Part shown: one piece after another, positions 8,612 through 16,003 of the stretch
Layout of the letters: each line of letters begins with the position of its first letter
Position numbering within the stretch: position 1 is the stretch's first letter
Source: Nocardia brasiliensis
GTDB lineage: Bacteria > Actinomycetota > Actinomycetes > Mycobacteriales > Mycobacteriaceae
Length of the DNA stretch: 64,000 bases
Direction of reading: 5' to 3'
Assembly: GCF_011801125.1 (NCBI RefSeq)
Contig: NZ_CP046171.1
Coordinates: forward strand, 4,774,001 to 4,838,000
Notes under the pieces: generated by a model
What the model was told of the DNA's origin: nothing
The model's database searches: none
Seen by the model: only the letters and a program-made list of their open reading frames with translations
Translations under genes and position numbers: made by a program

Positions 8612-9856
8612 ATGACGCGACGGGTTCCGGATTCATGTCCCGGGGTGCTGCGGCTGCATGCGGCGGCGGACGGGCCGCTGGCGCGGGTGCGGGTGCCCGG
8701 CGGGCGGGTGACGCCGGCGCAATTGCAGGCGCTGGCCGAGGCGGCGCACGACCTCGGCGACGGGAACATCGAGCTGACGTCACGGGGAAACGTGCAGCTG
8801 CGGCGGATTCAGGACGCGGCGGCGCTCACCGAACGGCTCGACGCGGCGGGGCTGCTGCCGAGCCGGACGCACGAGCGGGTGCGCAATATCGTCGCCTCCC
8901 CGCTGTCGGGCCGGATCGGCGGAATCGCCGAGGTGCACCGCTTCGTGCCCGCCCTCGATGCCGGGTTGCTCGCGGCGCCCAGGCTCGCCGACTTGCCCGG
9001 CCGGGTGCTGTTCACCCTCGATGACGGGCGCGGCGATGTCAGCCCGCTGCACGGCGATATCGGCGTCCATGCCACGGACGCGGACGAATTCGCGTTGCTC
9101 CTGGCGGGCGCGGACAGCGGCATCCGGCTGCACCCGGCCGACGCGGTGGATGTCATGCTCGCGGCGGCCAACGGCTTTCTCGAGCTGCACGGCGACGACG
9201 CCGGGCAGTGGCGGCTGCGCGACATCGTCGACGGCGCGGACCGGGTGGCCGAGCGGCTCGGCCTGCGCCGCGGCGCGGACCGGGTGGAATTCACCGCCGC
9301 CCAGGACATTCCGATCGGCTGGCTCGACCAGGACAACGGGCTGGTCGGTCTCGGCGCCGGGGTGCGGCTCGGCTCGCTGCCCGCCCGTACCGCCGAATTC
9401 CTCGCCGCCGTCGAACGTCCGGTGCTGCTCACCCCGTGGCGCAGCCTGGTACTCGCCGATCTCGACGAGTGGGCGGCCGAGCAGGTGGTCCGCGTGCTCG
9501 CCCCGATGGGCCTGATCTTCGACGCCAACTCCCCCTGGCTCGAGGTGAGCGCCTGCGCCGGTCGCCCCGGTTGCGCCAAGGCGCACACCGATGTCCGCGC
9601 GGACGTCACCGAGGCGGTGGCATCCGGTCGAGTGCTCCCGGCAGCGAGCACTCGACCGGCCGTGGCCGACCGAATACCGTCGGCCGACGACGCGTCGCCG
9701 GAATCCCCTGCGCGCCGCCCCCTTCCACTGCTGGACGCGACCGCCGTTGCGGTCACCGGACGCCAGCACTGGTCCGGCTGCGAGCGCCGCTGCGGACGTC
9801 CGCGCGGCGCGGTCACCGATATCGTCGCCACCGAATCCGGCTACCGCGTCGACTGA
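8612..9856 (+). CDS. cobG: precorrin-3B synthase CobG
   Basis: 414 aa of the nitrite/sulfite reductase-like ferredoxin fold. CobG oxidises precorrin-3A to precorrin-3B using O2 and a [4Fe-4S] cluster, which marks the aerobic cobalamin route. The N-terminus has VRVPGGRVTPAQLQALAEAA and IELTSRGNVQLR, the substrate-binding half-domain. Cluster cysteines are visible in SACAGRPGCAK (about 309-319) and in GCERRCGRP near residue 390. Between them lies a Pro/Ala/Ser-rich insert (about 330-375) that makes it longer than mycobacterial CobG. TAGGCT lies 9 nt and GAGGG about 4 nt before the ATG. In M. tuberculosis cobG directly precedes cobH; here ddaH and asnC lie between. Confidence 0.9.
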   Translation: MTRRVPDSCPGVLRLHAAADGPLARVRVPGGRVTPAQLQALAEAAHDLGDGNIELTSRGNVQLRRIQDAAALTERLDAAGLLPSRTHERVRNIVASPLSGRIGGIAEVHRFVPALDAGLLAAPRLADLPGRVLFTLDDGRGDVSPLHGDIGVHATDADEFALLLAGADSGIRLHPADAVDVMLAAANGFLELHGDDAGQWRLRDIVDGADRVAERLGLRRGADRVEFTAAQDIPIGWLDQDNGLVGLGAGVRLGSLPARTAEFLAAVERPVLLTPWRSLVLADLDEWAAEQVVRVLAPMGLIFDANSPWLEVSACAGRPGCAKAHTDVRADVTEAVASGRVLPAASTRPAVADRIPSADDASPESPARRPLPLLDATAVAVTGRQHWSGCERRCGRPRGAVTDIVATESGYRVD

Positions 9857-9892
9857 ATCACCGCGTGCCCCAGCCACATCCGGCGCAGGCGA

Positions 9893-9924
9893 CCCATGGC
9901 CGCGGTGGCGGCCGCGACCATGGG
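9893..9924. terminator. hairpin between convergent cobG and ddaH
   Basis: CCCATGGCCGCGG (9893-9905) pairs with CCGCGACCATGGG (9912-9924) with one mismatch and a 6-nt loop. It sits between cobG (plus) and ddaH (minus), suitable as a two-way terminator. Confidence 0.6.
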
Positions 9925-9943
9925 CCGTGCGATTCCGGTGGTC

Positions 9944-10783
9944 CTAGTGGATCTCGAGCGTGCAGCACTTGACGCTGCCGCCCGCCTTGAGCAGTTCGGA
10001 CATGTCGATGCCGACCGGGTTGAAGCCGCGCTCGCGCAGCGACTCGATCAGCGTGACCGCCTTGTCGCTGAGGAACACGTTGAAACCGTCGCAGACACCG
10101 TTCAATCCGAGCACCTCGGCATCGGCGTCGGTGGCGACGATGGCGCCGGGGAAGAGTTCGGCGAGCACGGCCTGACTCGCGGCGCTGAACGCGGGCGGGA
10201 AGTAGGCGATGGTGGTGGCGTCGAGCGGCAGCAGCACGGTGTCGAGGTGATAGAAGCGCGGGTCGACCAGTTCGAGCGACACCACCTCGCGCGAGAAGTG
10301 CTGTGCCACTTCCTGATGCGCGGCGAGCGAGCTGCGAAAGCCCATACCGGCCAGCAGCTTGTCACCGACCAGCAGGAAGTCGCCCTCGCCCTCGTTGAGC
10401 TCCCCGGCCTCGACCAGTCCGGCCAGGCCGTGCTGGGCGAACCAGCGATGGTAGGCCGGACCCTCGGCGGCCCGCTCGGCGTGGGTGAACCGGGCCGACA
10501 TCGCGCGGTCGCCGATCACCAGGCCACCGTTGGCGGCGAAGACCATGTCGGGCAGGCCCGGTACGCCGGGCACCACGTCGATCTTGTGCCCGTACTCCTG
10601 GTAGGTGGCGCGCAGGCGCTCCCACTGATCCAGCGCGAGCGCACGGTCGACCGGCGCGTCCGGATCCATCCACGGATTGATGCAGTAGGTGACCTCGAAG
10701 TGGTCCGGCCGGCACATGACGAACCGTCGCGGCGACGGCTGACGTGGGGTGGACTCGGCACGGAGGGTGGCTACAGAAGTCAA
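9944..10783 (-). CDS. ddaH: dimethylargininase-like amidinohydrolase
   Basis: 279 aa of the guanidino-group modifying superfamily (DDAH/arginine deiminase fold). Expected catalytic elements are present: PDMVFAANGG with the acidic residue, FYHLDTVLLPL with the histidine, and the C-terminal nucleophile region GGSVKCCTLEIH. The sequence matches the mycobacterial enzyme annotated ddaH (Rv2323c), which is likewise divergent from an AsnC regulator; there rocD genes lie close by but none is here. Hydrolysis of methylated arginine or a related guanidino compound to citrulline plus an amine is the family reaction; the true substrate is unproven. The TTG start at 10783 has GGGAGA 4 nt upstream. Confidence 0.8.
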   Translation of the reverse strand: MTSVATLRAESTPRQPSPRRFVMCRPDHFEVTYCINPWMDPDAPVDRALALDQWERLRATYQEYGHKIDVVPGVPGLPDMVFAANGGLVIGDRAMSARFTHAERAAEGPAYHRWFAQHGLAGLVEAGELNEGEGDFLLVGDKLLAGMGFRSSLAAHQEVAQHFSREVVSLELVDPRFYHLDTVLLPLDATTIAYFPPAFSAASQAVLAELFPGAIVATDADAEVLGLNGVCDGFNVFLSDKAVTLIESLRERGFNPVGIDMSELLKAGGSVKCCTLEIH

Positions 10784-10842
10784 CGTGTCTCCCGGTAGGT
10801 CGGCGCGATCTTGCGGCTCACATGACCGTAATTCGCCTACTA

Positions 10843-10870
10843 TTGCGCCAGAAACAGCGATTCGTTGCGC
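10843..10870. promoter_or_regulatory. candidate AsnC/Lrp binding repeats in ddaH-asnC intergenic region
   Basis: TTGCGC occurs at 10843-10848 and again at 10865-10870, 22 bp (two helical turns) apart, between the divergent ddaH and asnC genes. Lrp/AsnC regulators typically bind helically phased repeats and control a divergent neighbour. Only the repeat is seen; binding is inference. Confidence 0.35.
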
Positions 10871-10921
10871 ATTTCGGCCCTAGAACGTCGAATAATTGTG
10901 CGGCGAGGAAACGGGTGTGGC

Positions 10922-11359
10922 ATGGACGACATCGACCGGCGGATCCTGGAGCACCTGCTCCGACAGGCTCGCGCCTCGTTCCAGGAGATCGGCAGCGCGG
11001 TCGGCCTGACCGCACCCGCAGTGAAGCGCCGCGTCGACAAGATGGTGGCGAGCAAACAGATCACCGGCTTCACCGCGCTGGTGAACCCCGCGGCCCTCGG
11101 CTGGAAGACCGAGGCCTACGTGGAGGTCTACTACCGCGACAACATCTCGCCCGCCGAGCTGCGCCGCAGCCTGGAACCGATCCCGCAGGTGGTCGGCGTG
11201 TGGACGATCGCGGGCGAGGCCGACGCGCTGGTGCACGTGATGGCGACGGACATGGCCGAGATCGAGGTCACCGTCGAGCGGATCCGGGAGAACGCGCGCG
11301 TGGGTCGTACCCGCAGTTCCATCGTGATGTCCCGGCTGCTCGAACGTCCCCGCACCTGA
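10922..11359 (+). CDS. Lrp/AsnC family regulator
   Basis: 145 aa, the usual size. The N-terminal winged helix starts [20 protein letters not shown] and continues [20 protein letters not shown]. The C-terminal RAM (ligand-binding) domain begins near [22 protein letters not shown] and includes [18 protein letters not shown]. The ATG at 10922 is chosen because it opens the canonical AsnC N-terminus; GAGGAAA lies 11 nt upstream. It is divergent from ddaH, as Rv2324 is from Rv2323c, so it probably controls ddaH in response to an amino acid such as arginine or ornithine (inferred from context). Confidence 0.88.
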   Translation: MDDIDRRILEHLLRQARASFQEIGSAVGLTAPAVKRRVDKMVASKQITGFTALVNPAALGWKTEAYVEVYYRDNISPAELRRSLEPIPQVVGVWTIAGEADALVHVMATDMAEIEVTVERIRENARVGRTRSSIVMSRLLERPRT

Positions 11360-11401
11360 GCGGACGGCTACCCGCGCCGAACTGGGCGCGAGCGCACGTC
11401 T

Positions 11402-11407
11402 TAGGGT
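11402..11407 (+). promoter_or_regulatory. -10 box of a probable leaderless promoter (cobH)
   Basis: TAGGGT followed by 7 nt and then ATG 11415. It decides the start: the in-frame GTG 11406 and ATG 11409 would overlap or abut the -10 box. Confidence 0.45.
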
Positions 11408-11414
11408 GATGCGC

Positions 11415-12050
11415 ATGTCCGACGTGCGTGCCAGCTACCTCACCGACGGGGCCGAGATCTATCGGCGCTCGTTCGCGATGATCCGCGACGAGGCCGACCT
11501 CAGCGGCTTCCCGCCGGAGGTGGCGCAGGTGGTGGTGCGGATGATCCACGGCTGCGGGCAGGTGGACCTGGCCGGGGACGTGGCGTTCTCGCCGGGCGTG
11601 GTGACCGCGGCGCGCGCCGCGTTGCGCGCCGGTGCGCCGATTCTGTGCGACGCGACCATGGTCGCCGCCGGCGTGACCCGCAAGCGCCTGCCCGCCGACA
11701 ACGAGGTGATCTGCACGCTGGCCGATCCTCGGGTGCCGGAACTCGCTGCCGCCATGGGCAATACGCGGTCGGCGGCCGCTCTCGAGCTGTGGCGCGACCG
11801 GCTCGACGGCGCGGTGGTCGCCATCGGGAACGCGCCGACCGCGCTGTTCCACCTGCTCGACCTGCTCGACGCGGGCGCGCCGCGCCCCGCCGCGGTCCTG
11901 GGCATCCCGGTCGGCTTCATCGGCGCCGCCGAATCCAAGGACGCTCTGGCCGGCTACGGCGGGCTCGAATTCCTCACCGTGCGCGGCAGGCGCGGCGGCA
12001 GCGCGATCACCGCGTCGGCGCTGAACGCGATTGCGAGCGAACAGGAATGA
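11415..12050 (+). CDS. cobH: precorrin-8X methylmutase CobH
   Basis: About 211 aa. CobH moves a methyl group from C-11 to C-12 of precorrin-8X, giving hydrogenobyrinic acid. The active-site histidine lies in [16 protein letters not shown], and further family blocks are [41 protein letters not shown] and [14 protein letters not shown] choose ATG 11415, 7 nt after a -10-like TAGGGT; GTG 11406 and ATG 11409 are in-frame alternatives. Its stop overlaps the cobIJ start (ATGA at 12047-12050), indicating translational coupling. Cytosolic enzyme of the aerobic pathway. Confidence 0.93.
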   Translation: MSDVRASYLTDGAEIYRRSFAMIRDEADLSGFPPEVAQVVVRMIHGCGQVDLAGDVAFSPGVVTAARAALRAGAPILCDATMVAAGVTRKRLPADNEVICTLADPRVPELAAAMGNTRSAAALELWRDRLDGAVVAIGNAPTALFHLLDLLDAGAPRPAAVLGIPVGFIGAAESKDALAGYGGLEFLTVRGRRGGSAITASALNAIASEQE

Positions 12051-13789
12051 TCGAGCACACGGCGGCGGCCACGCCCGGCAAGCTGTGGGGTGTCGGGCTC
12101 GGTCCCGGCGATCCGGAACTGGTCACGGTGAAGGCCGCGCGGGTGATCGCCGCCGCCGACGTGATCGCGTTCCACAGCGCGCGGCACGGACGCAGCATCT
12201 CCCGCGGCATCGCCGCGCCGTACATGCGCGCCGACCAGCTCGAGGAACACCTCGTCTACCCGGTGACCACCGAGACCACCGACCACCCCGGCGGCTATCA
12301 GGGCGCGATCGAGGAGTTCTACGAGCAAGCCGCGCGGCGGCTGGCCACCCATCTGGCGGCGGGACGGTCGGTGGCGCTGCTCGCCGCGGGCGATCCGCTG
12401 TTCTACAGCTCCTACATGCACATGCACCGGCGGCTGGCCGATCGGTTCGAGGCCGAGATCATTCCGGGCATCACCTCGGTGAGCGCCGCCTCGGCCGCGC
12501 TCGGCACGCCGCTGGTCGAGGGCGAGCAGGTGCTGACCGTGCTGCCCGGGACCATGCCGGTCGACGAGCTCACCCGGCGGCTGCGCGATACCGAGGCCGC
12601 GGCCATCATGAAGCTGGGCCGCACGTATCCCGGTGTGCGCCGCGCGCTTTCCGAGGCCGGCCGCCTCGACGACGCGTACTACGTGGAACGGGCGAGCAGC
12701 GCCAGGCAGCGGGTCCTGCGGGCCGCCGACGTGGACGACGCCGAGGTCCCCTACTTCGCCATCACGGTGGTCCCCGGGCCGACGCCAACCACCGCCCTCC
12801 CCCTGGTCGCCGCGAATCCCGCCGCGGCGCAACCGGACGCGGCGGGGGTCGGCACCGAGCGGCCGCACCGGCCCGACCCGCAACGCGACACCGCACCCGG
12901 ACTCGAAACGGAAGAAGCTGCCGCACAGGATGTCTCGCCGCAGGCAGCCGCCACCAGCAGCGCCCCGACCGCGTACGCCGGAGGCGGCGACCCACGCCGA
13001 ACAGAACGCCACGACTCGGTCGGGCAGGTCACCGTCGTCGGGCTCGGCCCCGGCGCACCGGAGTGGACGACCAGCGAGGTCCTCGAAGCACTGTCGGACG
13101 CAACGGATCTCGTCGGCTACACCACCTACCTGAACCGGGTGCCGGTACAGGACGGACAGCGACGGCACGCCAGCGACAACCGGGTGGAGGCCGAACGCGC
13201 CACGATGGCACTGGATCTGGCGCGCCGGGGCGCTCGCGTCGTGGTGGTGTCCTCGGGCGATCCCGGGGTGTTCGCGATGGCGGCGGCCGTGCTGGAGGAG
13301 GCGGCCGACCCGCGCTGGACCGACGTGCCGGTGCGCGTGCTGCCCGGGCTCACCGCGGCCAACGCGGTCGCCAGCCGGGTCGGCGCGCCGCTCGGACACG
13401 ACTACGCCATGATCTCCCTTTCCGACCGGCTCAAGCCGTGGGAGGTTGTCGCGCAACGCCTTTCCGCCGTGGCGGCGGCCGATATGGCGATCGCGATCTA
13501 CAACCCGGCCTCCTCGCAGCGCACCTGGCAGGTCGGCGCGATGCGCGAGCTGCTGCTCGCCCATCGCGCGCCGCAGACGCCGGTGGTGCTCGGCCGCGAT
13601 GTCGGCGGACCGACCGAGTCGGTGCGGGTGGTCACGCTGGGCGAACTCGACCCCGCACAGGTCGACATGCGCACGCTGTTGATCATCGGCGCGTCGACCA
13701 CGGTGGCCACCGAAACCGACCGCGGGGTTCGCGTCTACACCTCGCGACGCTACGTCCGGACAGGCGACGCGGCGTCGTCGAACGCGTAG
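12047..13789 (+). CDS. cobIJ: fused precorrin-2 C20- / precorrin-3B C17-methyltransferase CobIJ
   Basis: 580 aa. Two SAM-dependent tetrapyrrole methylases in one chain, as in M. tuberculosis Rv2066. The CobI half (about 10-255) opens with [20 protein letters not shown] and has [20 protein letters not shown]. The CobJ half (about 326-570) opens with [15 protein letters not shown] and has [21 protein letters not shown] and [14 protein letters not shown]. An Ala/Pro/Thr-rich linker of roughly 70 residues joins them and is much longer than I recall for mycobacteria. The ATG at 12047 overlaps the cobH stop. The two steps act before (C20) and after (C17) the CobG reaction. Confidence 0.94.
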   Translation: MIEHTAAATPGKLWGVGLGPGDPELVTVKAARVIAAADVIAFHSARHGRSISRGIAAPYMRADQLEEHLVYPVTTETTDHPGGYQGAIEEFYEQAARRLATHLAAGRSVALLAAGDPLFYSSYMHMHRRLADRFEAEIIPGITSVSAASAALGTPLVEGEQVLTVLPGTMPVDELTRRLRDTEAAAIMKLGRTYPGVRRALSEAGRLDDAYYVERASSARQRVLRAADVDDAEVPYFAITVVPGPTPTTALPLVAANPAAAQPDAAGVGTERPHRPDPQRDTAPGLETEEAAAQDVSPQAAATSSAPTAYAGGGDPRRTERHDSVGQVTVVGLGPGAPEWTTSEVLEALSDATDLVGYTTYLNRVPVQDGQRRHASDNRVEAERATMALDLARRGARVVVVSSGDPGVFAMAAAVLEEAADPRWTDVPVRVLPGLTAANAVASRVGAPLGHDYAMISLSDRLKPWEVVAQRLSAVAAADMAIAIYNPASSQRTWQVGAMRELLLAHRAPQTPVVLGRDVGGPTESVRVVTLGELDPAQVDMRTLLIIGASTTVATETDRGVRVYTSRRYVRTGDAASSNA

Positions 13790-13821
13790 GATCTGCTGAC
13801 GCACCGACGATTGGAGGGATC

Positions 13822-14091
13822 TTGGCCGCGACACTGTCGGAGCTGACGCTGCGCGCCCGAGCTCTCGAGGCTCGAGCCACCGCCGGCGAACAGGCACTCG
13901 AAGATCAGGGCGACCTGCTCAACGAACTCGCGGCACTCACCAGGAAGGCGCTCGACGGCATCCACCGCATCGACGAGCGTGCCGAACGGATCGAGGAAGA
14001 TCTCGTCGAATTGCGCCGCGGCCAGATCCGTTTGGAAGCGGGCATGGCGCAGGTGCTCGCCCGGCTCGAGCTGCTGACCGGCGGCGACTAG
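13822..14091 (+). CDS. small coiled-coil protein, unknown function
   Basis: 89 aa from a TTG at 13822, with GGAGGG 3 nt upstream. The chain is almost wholly helical and charged with heptad-like leucines (LSELTLRARALEARATAGEQ, IDERAERIEEDLVELRRGQI, MAQVLARLELL). It starts 32 bp after cobIJ and could be co-transcribed. No enzyme domain is visible and I assign no function. Confidence rests on the binding site, GC3 pattern and regular heptads. Confidence 0.6.
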   Translation: MAATLSELTLRARALEARATAGEQALEDQGDLLNELAALTRKALDGIHRIDERAERIEEDLVELRRGQIRLEAGMAQVLARLELLTGGD

Positions 14092-14125
14092 CGCACCGCC
14101 GAAGAACCTGACACGCGTTTCGTAT

Positions 14126-14146
14126 AACATTCCACTATGGAATGTT
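14126..14146. promoter_or_regulatory. 21-bp perfect inverted repeat, PadR operator candidate
   Basis: Arms AACATTCCA (14126-14134) and TGGAATGTT (14138-14146) are perfectly complementary around CTA. PadR regulators typically bind ATGT/ACAT palindromes, and both half-sites are present. It lies 21 bp before the PadR gene start and overlaps a TATAAC -10-like box at 14123-14128, so autorepression is the simplest reading. Confidence 0.75.
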
Positions 14147-14167
14147 GAGAGCGAAGGGAGCAGTCGG

Positions 14168-14698
14168 TTGACCAACACCGCGACCAGCCGCAAGCCGTTG
14201 AACTCCACGGCCGCGTCGCTGCTCGGATTTCTGCACGAGGGCCCGATGTCCGGCTGGGACCTGGTGGCCAAGGCCCAGGACCGCATCGGCGACTTCTGGA
14301 CCATCACGCAGAGCCAGGTCTATCGCGAGCTCGCCACGATGGACGCGGCGGGCCTGGTGGAGAAGGGCGTGCCGGGGGCGCGCGAGCGCACCCCCTACCT
14401 GATCACCGACGCGGGCCGGGAAGCGTTCCTGGAGTGGATCGCCCGCGATCCGGGCGGTGAGAACATCCGCTTTCCGCTGCTGCTCACGCTCTCGTTCGGC
14501 GACCACCTCGATCGCGCCCGCCTCGATCGCATCATCGCCGCCAACCGGGAGATCCATCAGGGCAGATTGAGCAGATATCTGGACGAGGATCCCACCGACC
14601 TACCGCCGTATGCCCGCGCCACCCTGGATTTCGGGATCGGCTACGAACGCGCCGTGCTCGACTGGTTCGACCGGCTACCCGAACTACTCGACCGCTGA
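14168..14698 (+). CDS. PadR family transcriptional regulator
   Basis: 176 aa. The N-terminal PadR winged helix reads AASLLGFLHEGPMSGWDLVAK, FWTITQSQVYRELATMDAAG and LVEKGVPGARERTPYLITDAG. The C-terminal Vir_C-like helical region has FPLLLTLSFGDHLDRARLDR and GIGYERAVLDWFDRLPELL. The TTG start at 14168 has GAAGGGAG upstream. A perfect 21-bp inverted repeat precedes it. The ligand and other targets are unknown; PadR proteins often sense phenolics or drugs. Its 3' end overlaps the convergent cobK gene by 15 bp. Confidence 0.87.
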   Translation: MTNTATSRKPLNSTAASLLGFLHEGPMSGWDLVAKAQDRIGDFWTITQSQVYRELATMDAAGLVEKGVPGARERTPYLITDAGREAFLEWIARDPGGENIRFPLLLTLSFGDHLDRARLDRIIAANREIHQGRLSRYLDEDPTDLPPYARATLDFGIGYERAVLDWFDRLPELLDR

Positions 14699-15433
14699 GC
14701 GCCGCGCGCGCAGCCACTCCCAAACCTGCGCAACGGTTTCCAACGCCACGGCACCCTCCGGCAGCGGCGGCCGCTCGATCACGACCACCGGCACACCGGC
14801 CGCCCTGGCCGCAACCAGCTTGGCCGCGGTCGGCGCGCCGCCGCTGTCCTTGGTGACCAGCAGATCGATGCGGTGCCGCGCCAGCAGACGCGCCTCCTCG
14901 CCGAGGGTGAAAGGCCCACGCGCCAGCAATAATTCGTGTCGCGGCGGCAAGGCGTCGGCCGGCGGGTCGATGGCGCGGATCAGAAACCACGGCCGCCGCA
15001 GGTCGGCGAACGCGGCGACGCCCTGCCTGCCGATGGTCAAGAAGACGCGTTCGCCTTGCTCGGCAACGGTTTTCGCGGCCGCCGTCAGATCGGGTACCCG
15101 GATCCAGCGATCATCGGGCCCGGCGCGCCAGCCGGGCCGCCGCAGGTGCACCAGAGGCAGGCCGAGCGCCCGGGTCGCGACGGCGGCGTTGGCGCTGATC
15201 GTCCCCGCGAACGGATGGGTGGCGTCGACCACGGCCTCGATCCCGTTGGCCACCAGCCACTCCGACAAACCCGCGACCCCGCCGAACCCGCCGACACGCA
15301 CCGCGCCGACCGGCAGCACCGGGTCGCGAACACGTCCGGCGAGCGAGGAGACGATGTCGAATCCCGGCGCGCCGGACGCGATGCGGGCGAGTTCCCGGGC
15401 TTCCCCGGTGCCGCCCAGAATCAGGGTCTTCAG
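14684..15433 (-). CDS. cobK: precorrin-6A reductase CobK, non-canonical CTG start
   Basis: About 249 aa if translation begins at the CTG at 15433. CobK reduces precorrin-6A to precorrin-6B with NADPH. The essential N-terminal Rossmann motif (LKTLILGGTGEARELARIA) is encoded upstream of the first canonical start, GTG 15319, which would remove the first 38 residues. No ATG, GTG or TTG exists in frame between the CTG and 15319. The CTG overlaps the stop codon of the upstream secreted-protein gene (CTGA), an arrangement that allows termination-reinitiation. Other CobK blocks are DATHPFAGTISANA, VFLTIGRQGVAAF and LLVTKDSGGAPTAAKL. It overlaps the PadR gene tail-to-tail by 15 bp. Confidence 0.88.
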   Translation of the reverse strand: MKTLILGGTGEARELARIASGAPGFDIVSSLAGRVRDPVLPVGAVRVGGFGGVAGLSEWLVANGIEAVVDATHPFAGTISANAAVATRALGLPLVHLRRPGWRAGPDDRWIRVPDLTAAAKTVAEQGERVFLTIGRQGVAAFADLRRPWFLIRAIDPPADALPPRHELLLARGPFTLGEEARLLARHRIDLLVTKDSGGAPTAAKLVAARAAGVPVVVIERPPLPEGAVALETVAQVWEWLRARRSAVE

Positions 15434-15924
15434 GGCTGCCCGCTGAAGTAGGCGATGCCCGCGTTCAGCAGCGACGGCCCGCCCGCGACCGCGAGGCCGA
15501 TGAGCGCGCCGATGAACTCGGCGGCGACCGGCGCGTTCGCCGACGGCTCGACCTTCGGGGTGAGCGTCAGCCGCTTCGCGTCGTCGGCGATGGCCGCGGC
15601 GATCCGCACCTGCTGCCCCTTGGCCGTCGCGGTGAGCGCAATGGTGGTGACGGTCTCCCCCGCGGCGTTGCGCAGCGACACCGACTGCTTGTCGGCGGCC
15701 AGGGTGAACGCACCGCCGGTGACGCTGGTGACGACGGACTTGCCCGCGTCGGCCAGGGTCAGCGCGTAGTCGACACCCTGGTCCCTACCCGTGACGGTGG
15801 GTGCGGCGGCTTGGTGCTGCGTCGCGGGCGCGGCGGGCGACGGCGCCGCGTAGGCGGTACCCGCGCTGACGCCGGTGGCGGCGATGGCAAGCAGTGCGGT
15901 CGCGGCGAACTTCTTGTACTTCAT
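15430..15924 (-). CDS. secreted protein in the cobM position (paralogue of 3067-3594)
   Basis: 164 aa. A signal peptide (MKYKKFAATALLAIAATGVS, cleavage near AYAA) is followed by an Ala/Pro stretch, a beta-rich domain and a hydrophobic tail (AAEFIGALIGLAVAGGPSLL). GGGGAG 4 nt before the ATG is a good binding site. The domain matches the protein at 3067-3594 over about 75 residues (VTGRDQGVDYALTLAD, FTLAADKQ.V, TAKGQQVRIAA). I know no function for it. It lies 79 bp after cobL and its stop overlaps the start of cobK, so it should be on the cob transcript. In M. tuberculosis the gene between cobL and cobK is cobM. Confidence 0.75.
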   Translation of the reverse strand: MKYKKFAATALLAIAATGVSAGTAYAAPSPAAPATQHQAAAPTVTGRDQGVDYALTLADAGKSVVTSVTGGAFTLAADKQSVSLRNAAGETVTTIALTATAKGQQVRIAAAIADDAKRLTLTPKVEPSANAPVAAEFIGALIGLAVAGGPSLLNAGIAYFSGQP

Positions 15925-16003
15925 CTATCTCCCCGTCAGGAACCGGATTTCCGATCAAGATCGGATCTCGGGCACCGACCCTACCCGGCGAGGTGAACGC
16001 TTC

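Noticed and set aside
11954..13897. Long minus-strand frame opposite cobH-cobIJ
   Set aside because: Shadow frame typical of high-GC coding DNA; the plus strand encodes intact Cob methyltransferases.
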